DNA of 23,714 bases from JAVBKV01 sp031553885 (GCA_031553885.1 JAVBKV010000058.1:1-23714), one strand, 5' to 3'; shown: positions 1 through 8,056, counted from the stretch's first letter. Made by a program: numbers and translations. The notes: a model not told the origin generated them from the sequence alone.

Positions 1-401
1 ATAGCCAATATAGAAAGTACAAAAGAAACAATAAAAGCAAAATCCATTTCCCCCAACAAATCTTTTTTATTGTCGGGCCTGGCATATTCGATTTTATAAT
101 TTCCATCACGGGATGTAAGTACTTTGTAAGGCATTTTAGAACCTAACCCCTGCGAAAAAATGCTTAACGGCGACGGCGGATGAACTCCCTCTGCGACAAT
201 ATAGGCATGTACATCCGTTTTATCACGATAGGACTGCACTTCCTGTTGACAGTTTGACAAACGCTGGGAATAGTTTTTTACCGAAACATAAAAACTCAAC
301 GGGATAATACAAATACACAACGCCAGTACCACCCAGAAGCGAAAATCAATGATCGCACCCTGAATCTCGCGAATAACCAATGTCTTAAATGGACTCTTCA
401 T
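1..401 (-). CDS. ABC-2 type transporter permease, N-terminal part (DUF3526-like)
   Basis: The reading frame starts at an ATG on the minus strand (399-401) and runs off the left edge of the window, so only about 133 N-terminal residues are visible. It begins MKSPFKTLVIREIQGAIID, then has a hydrophobic segment at about residues 22-40, a hydrophilic stretch with an HPPSPLSIFSQG motif, and the beginning of a second membrane segment (FAFIVSFVLSILA). A first helix followed by a long extracytoplasmic loop with a PPSPLSIFS-type motif is what I know from permeases of the DUF3526/ABC-2 (NosY-like) group. It lies 64 bases downstream of the NEW3-domain gene and in the same direction as the TolC gene, so it is probably the inner-membrane part of the same export system. 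The ATPase gene is not in the window. Family assignment is from motif memory. Confidence 0.75.
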   Translation of the reverse strand, partial: MKSPFKTLVIREIQGAIIDFRFWVVLALCICIIPLSFYVSVKNYSQRLSNCQQEVQSYRDKTDVHAYIVAEGVHPPSPLSIFSQGLGSKMPYKVLTSRDGNYKIEYARPDNKKDLLGEMDFAFIVSFVLSILA

Positions 402-403
402 AA

Positions 404-460
404 TTAATGGAGAATGGAGAGTGGAGAACGAGATAACTCTCCATTCTCAACTCTCAATTT
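404..460. repeat. Heptamer-based inverted repeat, copy 1
   Basis: The gap between the permease and NEW3 genes is almost filled by purine-rich heptamers (TGGAGAA/TGGAGAG type, 407-428) followed by their pyrimidine-rich complements (ACTCTCC, ATTCTCA, ACTCTCA, about 435-458). The transcript could fold into an imperfect hairpin. Related copies are at 1957-2027 and 4979-5076. No T-run follows, so it is not an obvious terminator. Confidence 0.8.
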
Positions 461-465
461 ATAAC

Positions 466-1944
466 TTATCTTTTACTTAATTTCATTCCAAACCAAATAA
501 TGCCGCCAACTAATCCTAATAAAGCGAGAATGAGCAAGATGGTTCCCCAGACAGAAGTAGCGGCATTTACCTGAATGCGGATGGTTTTATCTTCCGTTTC
601 GACTTTCCGGTTATCGGCCATTGCTTCTGTTTTGATTTTTACTTCCTGAGCGCCGACACCACCATCTTTCGGAGGAATAATCTGTATCTTCACTTGTATT
701 TCTTTTTCCGGATCGAGCGATTTAATCACATCAGGAGTAATCACCGTTTGCCATCCCAAGGGTTTTTCCGCACTGATTTTTATATTATCCAACCGGCGGC
801 TTCCTCCGTTGCGGACCGTAATATCCATTGAAACTTCCTGTCCGGTAGTTATTTCATGATACAAACTATTGGCGCGGACTTCAATCTTTCCTTTTCCCCG
901 GGGGATAATCTCCAATTGTTCCTCTCCGCTGACAGTTGCTTTTAAGTCGCTCAATGAAACATTCGAGAGGTCTTTACCTTCTAATTTATTGTACTCAGCA
1001 TTGGTTAATGCCAAGACCTGAAAATGAATCGGTTTGTCTATTGCTACCTGTTCATCATCCCGATCAGGCAAATACACCTGCAATGCTATTTTTTTTGTAT
1101 TGACTCCCTGGGCAAATTTGATTTGGGAAACTTTGCTTCCTCCATCCGAAAAATCATACGTGATCTGACGGGGCAAATTAATGATAACCAACCGGTAAAT
1201 ATCATCTGAAGTAGAAAAACGCTCCAACGTCAATTGGAAAGAAGCGCTCGAACTCAAATCTGCCTCCTGCGAAAACTGCATGGCAGCAATATCGATCACA
1301 TTCGAACTTCCACCTTTCTTCAGGTAAATATTTTTCTCATCCTTTTTATTGTTGTAATTCAGAGAAACAGTCAGGGATTCTGCATCTTTCAACAATTCAA
1401 AATCAGCAGTTCCGGTCTTACCCAATTCAATATACGGAATACGGAATTCATACGGAGAACCGATAATGGTTTTCGACTCATTATCGACCAGCGAAACATA
1501 AATATTATAAATTTTCCCGGATCGCATTTCGGGAGAAAACACATCGAAATGTTCTTTGAACTGATTGAGGTATTCTTCATTGCCTTCCAGGGCGCTTTTT
1601 AGCGTGACCTTGACTTTCCGGTCGCCGCGTTCGTTCTGATATTTGACGGCCTGCTCGACAGTGATATACGATTGCTGGGAAATCAGTTTCAGAATCAATT
1701 TCTGATAATCAACCTCACGACTCAGCAACTCATTTTTAGATCGATTATAATCATTCAATGAAATGGCTTTTTCTTCATACAGTTTGGTATCGTTTTCGTA
1801 TTTTTGTTTCGCCACCTCATAATCGGCCCGCACTTTTTTTAAATCGAGCAACAACGCCGCCTCATTTTCACTCTGGCAAAATCCTTCTGCAACGAAAAAC
1901 CAGCAAAAAAGGAACCCTAAGGATATTTTCAATATTCGCATCAT
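466..1944 (-). CDS. NEW3-domain membrane-anchored periplasmic protein with adaptor-like coiled coil
   Basis: This 492-residue protein has a signal peptide (about 1-24, ending GFCQ), a heptad-rich coiled coil (about 28-91), a long beta-rich region, a NEW3-type (alpha-galactosidase-associated) Ig-like domain near 365-445, and a single C-terminal membrane helix (about 468-488) with a basic KLSKR tail. It should sit in the periplasm, anchored to the inner membrane. The coiled coil has a helix-turn-helix pattern with KLYEEKAIS at the turn. This resembles the alpha-hairpin tip of HlyD/AcrA-type membrane-fusion proteins, including an L-x6-S spacing (L55, S62). Its gene lies between the TolC gene (76-base gap upstream) and an ABC permease, so a bridging role in export is plausible. 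That role is inference; the family (COG1470-like) has no firmly known function. A second ATG at codon 2 is an equivalent start. Confidence 0.8.
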   Translation of the reverse strand: MMRILKISLGFLFCWFFVAEGFCQSENEAALLLDLKKVRADYEVAKQKYENDTKLYEEKAISLNDYNRSKNELLSREVDYQKLILKLISQQSYITVEQAVKYQNERGDRKVKVTLKSALEGNEEYLNQFKEHFDVFSPEMRSGKIYNIYVSLVDNESKTIIGSPYEFRIPYIELGKTGTADFELLKDAESLTVSLNYNNKKDEKNIYLKKGGSSNVIDIAAMQFSQEADLSSSASFQLTLERFSTSDDIYRLVIINLPRQITYDFSDGGSKVSQIKFAQGVNTKKIALQVYLPDRDDEQVAIDKPIHFQVLALTNAEYNKLEGKDLSNVSLSDLKATVSGEEQLEIIPRGKGKIEVRANSLYHEITTGQEVSMDITVRNGGSRRLDNIKISAEKPLGWQTVITPDVIKSLDPEKEIQVKIQIIPPKDGGVGAQEVKIKTEAMADNRKVETEDKTIRIQVNAATSVWGTILLILALLGLVGGIIWFGMKLSKR

Positions 1945-1956
1945 AGTGTTATTTAG

Positions 1957-2027
1957 TGAAGAATGGAGAGTGGAGAATGGAGAATTTTAACAAGTCAAAT
2001 TCATTCTCAATTCTCAATTCTCAATTA
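1957..2027. repeat. Heptamer-based inverted repeat, copy 2
   Basis: GAATGGAGAGTGGAGAATGG and the bases after it (1961-1985) form purine heptamers. They are mirrored by three tandem pyrimidine heptamers of the TTCTCAA type at 2001-2025. The repeat reaches into the TGA stop codon (2021-2023) of the TolC-family gene, so in mRNA the hairpin begins right at the stop. It separates the TolC and NEW3 genes. Confidence 0.8.
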
Positions 2028-3529
2028 ATTTTATAGCTTTTTTTATTCTCAAAATCGTACATCGTCTTCCGGTTTAAATCGGCCACCGACAGTCGGTAAG
2101 TAATGTACGAATCGATATACGACAACTGCACCTGAGCCAACCGTTCCTGCTCAATCGATAACTCCTGGCTGGTCATGTCTCCGTTTCCAAAACGCAACTG
2201 GCTGATCCGGTAGCTATCGATCGCCACATCCCGGTTACGCTGGTTGATCCGAAAACGTTTTTCAGCTTCATGTACACTGCGAACAATTTTCCGGATTTCG
2301 GTTTCAATCGATCGTTTCGTATTTTCCAAATCCATTTTTTGCTGCTTCAACCGTCTTTCTTCACGCTGCACCAAATTCTTGGAACGCCCCCAATCAGCAA
2401 GCGGATAGGATAGTGTAAAAATAACTCCCCGGTTCGACGGACGGTCACCCATATTTTCAAAAGATGAACGCGTCAGATCGCTCAAAGAGCCATCTTCCAA
2501 GGTACTCAATCCGGTAAAATTGTAATAAGCCGAAATATTCCCTTTGAACTCCCGTTCTCGTTTGGCCCGTTTTACTTCTATTTCTTTTAATTGGATATTA
2601 ATATCACTTTCCTGAATCTCCATCCGGTTTTGAATCGCCTCGTCAATTGCCTGTTGCATATCGACCAGAAACGCTTCAAATTCCATATCTGCCTCCAGCT
2701 CGATATTTTCACTTAAGTCCAGTCCAATCAATAATTTGAAATCATCATAAGCAGCGTCCAGGTTTCCCCGGCTCTCCATCACGCGCGATTCGTCTTGCCC
2801 GACCATAATTTCCGTAGTCAGGATCTCTCCTTCGGGAAGGTTTCCTGTTTCCATCTTCAGTTTGGCAATCCGGTAAGCTTCTTTGGAATTAGCCAGCCGA
2901 TCCTGATTGATCTGGTACTCAAAAGCAGCCCGATATACCTGATAAAACAAAGATGTCACATTATAAATGATATCCATTTGTGCCCGGGTGTAATAACACA
3001 CGCTTTTCTGGTAACCCAATTCCGCCACTTTCATATTTTCTTTCAACTTATTCGCCGTAAACACAGGCTGGTTGAACGACAACATAAACCGTGAATATAC
3101 CTGGTTCTGATCCAGAACCTCATTATTTTGTAATGAAAGTGTAGTCCGGTAATTTTCGTAATACATTTTGTACGAAAGGTCAAAATTACCACCTGTCGGC
3201 AATACATACATGAAGTTCATATTACCTCCCGCTTTCAGGGAACCGGTCGAATTATAAACCGGCAAGCCATCAGTCTGATAAATTTCCTGAACACCTTCTT
3301 CCCAGGATGGCGTGAAAACATTAAAATCCAGGTAAGGTTTGAATTGAGCTTTTGTATAAAGATAGGAATAGTGAGTCGCTTCCATGTCTTCTTTATAATA
3401 ATGGGCTGTATAACTTTCACCCAACGCGATAGCAATGGCCTCATTAAATGTGAGTTTACGTACCTCCTGAGCTGCAACATCAAAAGACACTACAATAAAA
3501 AATAATACAATGGGAATTATTTTACTCAT
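2021..3529 (-). CDS. TolC-family outer-membrane efflux protein
   Basis: The 502-residue product has a signal peptide (about 1-20, cut after AAAQ-like VAAQ), and then LTFNEAIAIALGES, the usual start of the TolC/OEP repeat. It continues with two long alpha-helical stretches rich in Q, E, R and K (about 180-300 and 380-470) separated by beta-strand segments. The length and the two-fold helix/strand layout match outer-membrane efflux proteins, which form trimeric channels across the outer membrane and periplasm. It is the first gene of a minus-strand operon with the NEW3-domain protein and an ABC-2 permease. It lies opposite a histidine kinase gene, with a 215-base gap that holds a sigma-54-like element and a palindrome. 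The transported substrate cannot be told from sequence. The stop codon lies inside a repeat element. Confidence 0.9.
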   Translation of the reverse strand: MSKIIPIVLFFIVVSFDVAAQEVRKLTFNEAIAIALGESYTAHYYKEDMEATHYSYLYTKAQFKPYLDFNVFTPSWEEGVQEIYQTDGLPVYNSTGSLKAGGNMNFMYVLPTGGNFDLSYKMYYENYRTTLSLQNNEVLDQNQVYSRFMLSFNQPVFTANKLKENMKVAELGYQKSVCYYTRAQMDIIYNVTSLFYQVYRAAFEYQINQDRLANSKEAYRIAKLKMETGNLPEGEILTTEIMVGQDESRVMESRGNLDAAYDDFKLLIGLDLSENIELEADMEFEAFLVDMQQAIDEAIQNRMEIQESDINIQLKEIEVKRAKREREFKGNISAYYNFTGLSTLEDGSLSDLTRSSFENMGDRPSNRGVIFTLSYPLADWGRSKNLVQREERRLKQQKMDLENTKRSIETEIRKIVRSVHEAEKRFRINQRNRDVAIDSYRISQLRFGNGDMTSQELSIEQERLAQVQLSYIDSYITYRLSVADLNRKTMYDFENKKSYKIN

Positions 3530-3565
3530 CTTTTTACTTGATTCAGTTCTTTTTAACTAGTATAA

Positions 3566-3582
3566 GCCAAAAGTTATGCCAG
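3566..3582 (-). promoter_or_regulatory. Candidate sigma-54 (-24/-12) promoter of the TolC operon
   Basis: Read on the minus strand the sequence is CTGGCATAACTTTTGGC. Compared with the sigma-54 pattern TGGCACG-N4-TTGC, it keeps TGGCA at -24 and TTG at the right spacing at -12, but the final C is G. It would start transcription near 3555, about 26 bases before the TolC ATG. No good TAnnTTTG box was seen here on that strand; the nearest is a one-mismatch AACTTTTG overlapping the same bases. Confidence 0.45.
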
Positions 3583-3655
3583 TTTTATAATTTATTAACA
3601 AACAGCAATTTACAGAAAACCACAACCTTGAGAAGCAGTTCAGAAGAACTTCCCG

Positions 3656-3672
3656 TTACCCGATTCGGGTAA
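3656..3672. promoter_or_regulatory. Perfect 17-bp palindrome, likely activator or autoregulatory site
   Basis: TTACCCGATTCGGGTAA is a perfect inverted repeat with 8-bp arms and one central base. A further half site, TTACCC, follows at 3677-3682. A looser inverted repeat, AGTTC-N4-GAACT, lies at 3637-3650. The palindrome is about 75 bases upstream of the sigma-54-like element, a usual distance for enhancer-type sites, and about 40 bases upstream of the kinase promoter box. Confidence 0.6.
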
Positions 3673-3712
3673 AATATTACCCAACACTAACAGAATATTA
3701 AAAAAATGTATA

Positions 3713-3720
3713 TATATTTG
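3713..3720 (+). promoter_or_regulatory. Bacteroidota -7 box before the kinase gene
   Basis: TATATTTG fits the TAnnTTTG consensus exactly and ends 24 bases before the kinase ATG. No TTG/TTTG -33 element was found at the usual 19-21 base spacing, so it may depend on an activator, possibly one bound at the palindrome upstream. Confidence 0.45.
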
Positions 3721-3744
3721 CAAATAAAATGAATTGCAATTAGT

Positions 3745-4983
3745 ATGTCTCCCAAAAACGAAAAGCAGTACCAACCCGAATTATCACAAATGCTTTCGGA
3801 ATTCAACCGTTCGTTGATGCTGATTGCTGATAAGTCTTTGTTGATTGACAATTTTATTTCAAAAATCAAACAGCTCTTTCTCGTTGAAAAAGTATTTGTA
3901 TTCTTGTTGGACGAAACTACCGGAAAATACAAGTTACAAAATCCGGATGACAAAGCTTCCGTTTTTTTTCATTCCAAAGACCGGCTAATCAACTGGCTGG
4001 CTGTCAATGACAAAGAATTGTTATTATCAGAAAAGCAGGATATTGTTGATTATTTTTTGCAGGAAGAACAGGAAAAATTAATCCAACTGGACGCCGAATT
4101 AATTTACCCACTAAAAGTAATGAACCACATCAGCGGAATGGTAGTGCTTGGAAAAAAAACGGATTTTACTACTTACACTGAATCCGAAATCGATTTGTTG
4201 TCTTTATTATTCAATCAGGCTGCTTTTGCTATCGAACATGCATCTCTATACGAATTGCAAAAAGACCGTATCCGGAAAATGCATCGTACCGACCGCTTGG
4301 CCACATTGGGTGAGTTAGCTGCCGGCGCTGCACATGAAATCCGGAACCCGCTGACTTCCATCCGGAGTACGATTCAATACCTGTCCAAAGATTTCAGCAA
4401 CGACCCGGTCAAGTCGGAAATGATTGCCGAAGTGATCAATGAAGTGGAACGTATCAACAAAATATTGCAAGGGCTGCTTTCATTCGCTCGACCATCGACC
4501 CTGAATATTTCGGCGATCAATCTCGAGTCATTAATCAATCAGGGATTAATGCTACTTACATCCTCGATTCGAAAACACCACATCGATGTACAGTTCGAAT
4601 ATTTTACTGAAAATACTACCATTCAGGGAGATAGCGAGCAATTAAAACAAGTATTCCTGAATATTTTCCTGAATGCTATTGAGGTTATGTCGGAAAATGA
4701 AAAAGGAAAACCCCGTACACTGATTATCAGTATTGAAAAAGGAATGACCATCAATACCGGAAAACATTTTCTGGTTATCAATATCGAAGATTCAGGAAAA
4801 GGCATTGATCCCGAAAATCTGGAAAATATATTCAACCCGTTCTTTACAACTAAAGAAGACGGTACCGGACTGGGATTGGCCATTTCTTACGGAATTATCA
4901 ACCGGCATGAGGGTGAAATCGAAATGACCAGTGAACAGGGAAAGGGGAGTTGCATTCGAATTAAATTACCACAATCAAATTGA
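3745..4983 (+). CDS. Cytosolic GAF-domain sensor histidine kinase (NtrB/AtoS type)
   Basis: The 412-residue protein has no signal peptide or membrane helix, so it senses something in the cytoplasm. A GAF-like domain covers about residues 20-170. The H-box follows (LAAGAAHEIRNPLTSI, phospho-acceptor His197), then the N-box region (QLKQVFLNIFLNAIEVM) and the G boxes (IEDSGKGI; FFTTKEDGTGLGLAI) of the HATPase. It should autophosphorylate on His197 and pass the phosphate to the response regulator encoded 104 bases downstream. The H-box and the pairing with an AAA+ sigma-54 activator match NtrB/AtoS-like kinases. The ligand is unknown. The stop codon TGA opens a repeat element, as in the TolC gene. 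Confidence 0.92.
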   Translation: MSPKNEKQYQPELSQMLSEFNRSLMLIADKSLLIDNFISKIKQLFLVEKVFVFLLDETTGKYKLQNPDDKASVFFHSKDRLINWLAVNDKELLLSEKQDIVDYFLQEEQEKLIQLDAELIYPLKVMNHISGMVVLGKKTDFTTYTESEIDLLSLLFNQAAFAIEHASLYELQKDRIRKMHRTDRLATLGELAAGAAHEIRNPLTSIRSTIQYLSKDFSNDPVKSEMIAEVINEVERINKILQGLLSFARPSTLNISAINLESLINQGLMLLTSSIRKHHIDVQFEYFTENTTIQGDSEQLKQVFLNIFLNAIEVMSENEKGKPRTLIISIEKGMTINTGKHFLVINIEDSGKGIDPENLENIFNPFFTTKEDGTGLGLAISYGIINRHEGEIEMTSEQGKGSCIRIKLPQSN

Positions 4984-5076
4984 GAATGGAGAGTTGAGAA
5001 TGGAGAATTTTTTCACCTAAATTCATTGATTAAGGCCGATCTTCTATTCTCAACTCTCCATTCTCAATTCTCAATT
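4979..5076. repeat. Heptamer-based inverted repeat, copy 3
   Basis: The left arm (4981-5008) is TGAGAATGGAGAGTTGAGAA continuing with TGGAGAA. The right arm (5042-5076) holds the matching pyrimidine heptamers, including ATTCTCAACTCTCCATTCTC. The arms pair over about 20 bases with an intervening 33-base loop. The left arm begins with the kinase stop codon. It fills most of the gap between the kinase and regulator genes. Confidence 0.85.
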
Positions 5077-5087
5077 ATAATTATAAT

Positions 5088-6449
5088 ATGAAAGGCAAGA
5101 TTTTAATCGCTGACGACGAACCTGGAATCCGCAGGATGATTAGTTTATTATTGGAAGAGGAAGGATATCAGGTAAAAGCCGTAGAGAACGGACGGGAAGC
5201 CGTCGACTCGTTACTCAGTTTCAAACCTGATTTGGTATTGCTCGACCAGCAAATGCCCATACTTACCGGAACGCAAGCGTTAGAAGAAATTACTACGATC
5301 AACCCCAACCAGACGGTCATATTCATTACTGCCTTCGGCTCTATTTCATTAGCCGTAGATGCGGTAAAAAAAGGAGCCTACGATTTTATAGAAAAACCTT
5401 TTGACAATGATAATCTGGTGCTTACGGTAAACCGTGCCATAGAGCACTGCCGACTGAAAAATGAAATCACGGTATTGAAAAAGCAGCTTTCCACATCCCA
5501 TACGATTGTGGGAAAATCGCCGGTACTGAAACAACTGCTGGCTCAGATCAACCGGGTAGCAGAAACCGATGCCACTGTATTGATCCATGGAGAAAGCGGA
5601 ACAGGAAAAGAATTGATTGCAAAGACATTGCATGCCAACAGCCTGCGTTCGGAAATGCCTTTTGTGGCCGTAAATTGCGGAGCAATTCCCCTTTCCCTGA
5701 TGGAAAGTGAATTATTCGGACATGAAAAAGGAGCATTTACCGATGCTAAAGAATCACGGGCAGGTATTTTTGAACAAGCCAATGGAGGAACTCTTTTCCT
5801 GGATGAGATAGGCGAACTGCCGATGGATGCCCAGGTCAAGCTGCTCCGCATATTAGAAGACCGGAAAGTAAGCCGCATCGGTGGAAAAAAGACAATTCCC
5901 ATCGACATTCGTATTGTCTCCGCAACCAACCGTAACCTGGAAGAAGAAGTGTCAAAAGGAAATTTCCGGCTCGACTTATTATATCGCCTCAATGTCTTTG
6001 TCGCTTATATTCCGCCGCTCCGCGAACGAAAAGAGGATATTCCCCTGTTGGTAGATTTTTTTATCAACAAATACAACCAATCCCTGCACATGAAAATCCA
6101 GGCCATTACCCAGGAGGCTATGGAACAAATCCAAGGCTACAACTGGCCGGGAAATATACGGGATCTGGAAAATGCCATACAAAGTGCCATGATTCTGGCT
6201 CCAGGCGATACCATTCGACCCGAACACCTACCGATAAGGGTAAAAGGATATCCCCAGATTTCATCTGTAACAGCGCATGAACCCGATGACAGTGGCATAC
6301 GGGAAATGAGTGCGCAGGTTGAACGGGAATTAATACTCGAAGCCTTGAAAAAATATAATTTCAACCGCACGCTTACTGCTACCGCCTTGGGTATCAGCCG
6401 CAAAACGTTGTTTAATAAAATGAAACGGCATGGACTTCATGTAAATTGA
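5088..6449 (+). CDS. NtrC/AtoC-family sigma-54-dependent response regulator
   Basis: The 453-residue protein has three parts. A receiver domain (about 3-118) carries the acidic pair D9-D10, phospho-acceptor D53, T81 and K103. An AAA+ domain (about 138-375) carries Walker A GESGTGKE (168-175), Walker B GGTLFLDE (233-240) and the sigma-54 contact loop. A Fis-type helix-turn-helix lies at the C-terminus (about 412-452, TLTATALGISRKTLFNKMKR). Phosphorylation by the upstream kinase should let it remodel sigma-54 RNA polymerase at target promoters. The contact loop reads GAFTDA instead of the usual GAFTGA (215-220); the variant is known among these activators but may change sigma-54 contact. The divergent TolC operon, with a palindrome and sigma-54-like element, is the obvious candidate target. 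This link is inference. Confidence 0.93.
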   Translation: MKGKILIADDEPGIRRMISLLLEEEGYQVKAVENGREAVDSLLSFKPDLVLLDQQMPILTGTQALEEITTINPNQTVIFITAFGSISLAVDAVKKGAYDFIEKPFDNDNLVLTVNRAIEHCRLKNEITVLKKQLSTSHTIVGKSPVLKQLLAQINRVAETDATVLIHGESGTGKELIAKTLHANSLRSEMPFVAVNCGAIPLSLMESELFGHEKGAFTDAKESRAGIFEQANGGTLFLDEIGELPMDAQVKLLRILEDRKVSRIGGKKTIPIDIRIVSATNRNLEEEVSKGNFRLDLLYRLNVFVAYIPPLRERKEDIPLLVDFFINKYNQSLHMKIQAITQEAMEQIQGYNWPGNIRDLENAIQSAMILAPGDTIRPEHLPIRVKGYPQISSVTAHEPDDSGIREMSAQVERELILEALKKYNFNRTLTATALGISRKTLFNKMKRHGLHVN

Positions 6450-6471
6450 GATTTCTTTATTCGTGACTGTC

Positions 6472-8019
6472 TTATCTGCCGTATAAATATTTTGCTGAAG
6501 GCACAAGTATTACATTGAGTTCCGGATCCGGCATATCCGGGTCTAACGGAAAAATAGGCCTGATGACACGCTTGTACGGAAGGCTTTGAAAATCCTGATC
6601 AACGCTTCCGCGGGTTTGAGCCATCACCCAGTCGGCCTGCATATTGTACCACTGATTCACCAAATAACCCTGCTTGACCATGACAATATCCATTTTACTG
6701 GGATCGATACCGGTACCTTCCAGGTTAGGAGTAGGGGAAGAGGTTCCCACAACGACATAAATACTTCCTGTCTTGATAATGGCTATACTGCCACCTCTTC
6801 TTGTTGCCTGATCCTGCTCCGGAGTAATGTACACTACCGTACCTGACAACCAGACAGGAGGTTCATAGGAATTGTCTAACATCGCTCCTACATGAGCCTC
6901 AGCATAACCTCCTACGCCGGCTTTTCGCGCCGCTTCAACCATCTCACTTCCCGGAATAGAACAATAGAGCAGGCTTTTACCTTTTGGAGACTGGAACTCC
7001 GGACGTTTCAATACCCGGGCTAATGTCCAGGTTACCTCACCCGATCCCCCACCGCCTGGATTATCCCCCATATCGCTGATAAAGAAAGGCTTTTTCTTAC
7101 TGGCTATAGCCAGATCCAGGCATTTTTCAAGCGAATATCCGGGCGCTTCCAAACTGAATTGACGGCGAACATCCCAGAATTTCCGGGCAAGCTTTTTTGC
7201 TCCGGCTTCCACTTGTTCCTTATCGTCTCCTACAACCATAACTGCGCCCTGGTTCCGCTCCTCGTCTCCCCATACATAACCGATCCAAATACCTGCATCC
7301 AACACACCGGGCATCGCTTCCACTTCGGGAACCATAGCATAGAGCGATTTGGCTGGCTCGACACGAGTACTTGTCCACTCTCCGGAAAGCAATACCGGAA
7401 CGGCCACCCAGGCCTTATAAGCCGGACGTCCCTTACCGGAAGAGAGGCGATCAAGAAGATTAACCACGCCACGACGGTGTGACATAAAAGCATCATCATG
7501 AGGAGCAGTACGAAATGTGGTGATCAGGTCAGAATAAAGAGCCACACGCCAGGAAACGTTGCCGTGAAGATCCATCGTTGTGGTAACCAGGGCGTCGTTT
7601 CCGATAACTCCACGAACTCTCTCCATAAATTCGCCCTCCGGATCGTCAACTCCTTCAACACTGCATGCCCCGTGATTGTAGAACCAGAAAGCATCGTAAG
7701 GCATGTTTTTCCTGATTATTTCAAGCGCATTGTTGACAAAGGCTTCGTATGATTCACGTGTGACAGGCCCGCGACCGCCGCCATAACCCATTAAAGAAGG
7801 GAACCATAGGGCAGACTGGCCCATGACAGAATCCTGACTCAGATAATTGGGCAAAGAAAGCGGCCTCCCTATCATCGCTTGCCGGTTGGGCATAAAAACA
7901 CTATTCTCAATCTGTATGCCGGCAACGCCGATACGCGGCTTTTTTTTCTGTGCAGCGGCATTGTTGCCAACCAATATTGTCAACAGGCAGAGAGTCAAGA
8001 GTAAGAAAACTTTCTTCAT
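6472..8019 (-). CDS. Exported M81-family (MlrC-like) metallopeptidase
   Basis: The 515-residue product has a clear signal peptide (about 1-23, cut after AAA before QKKKP), so it is exported. The mature part carries the M81 family pattern: GIQIENS (Glu38), YNHGACSVEG (His116), TTMDLHGNVS (Asp150, His152), FRTAPHDD (His174), and later ISDMGDNPGGGGSGEVT. The D-x-H plus H set fits the zinc ligands described for MlrC, the microcystin-linear-peptide hydrolase. The family is broader than microcystin breakdown, and the substrate here is unknown; a cyclic or linear peptide or amide is a reasonable guess. It is convergent with the response regulator gene (22-base gap) and has no evident operon partner. 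Its leader contains an array of small stem-loops. Confidence 0.85.
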   Translation of the reverse strand: MKKVFLLLTLCLLTILVGNNAAAQKKKPRIGVAGIQIENSVFMPNRQAMIGRPLSLPNYLSQDSVMGQSALWFPSLMGYGGGRGPVTRESYEAFVNNALEIIRKNMPYDAFWFYNHGACSVEGVDDPEGEFMERVRGVIGNDALVTTTMDLHGNVSWRVALYSDLITTFRTAPHDDAFMSHRRGVVNLLDRLSSGKGRPAYKAWVAVPVLLSGEWTSTRVEPAKSLYAMVPEVEAMPGVLDAGIWIGYVWGDEERNQGAVMVVGDDKEQVEAGAKKLARKFWDVRRQFSLEAPGYSLEKCLDLAIASKKKPFFISDMGDNPGGGGSGEVTWTLARVLKRPEFQSPKGKSLLYCSIPGSEMVEAARKAGVGGYAEAHVGAMLDNSYEPPVWLSGTVVYITPEQDQATRRGGSIAIIKTGSIYVVVGTSSPTPNLEGTGIDPSKMDIVMVKQGYLVNQWYNMQADWVMAQTRGSVDQDFQSLPYKRVIRPIFPLDPDMPDPELNVILVPSAKYLYGR

Positions 8020-8056
8020 AAATTTTATTTCGGTTATTTTACAGGATTACTTTATT

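Noticed and set aside
6472..8019. A microcystin degradation gene (mlrC)
   Set aside because: Only the M81 family pattern is supported. The mlrA, mlrB and mlrD partners are absent and the host group differs, so the specific function is not claimed.
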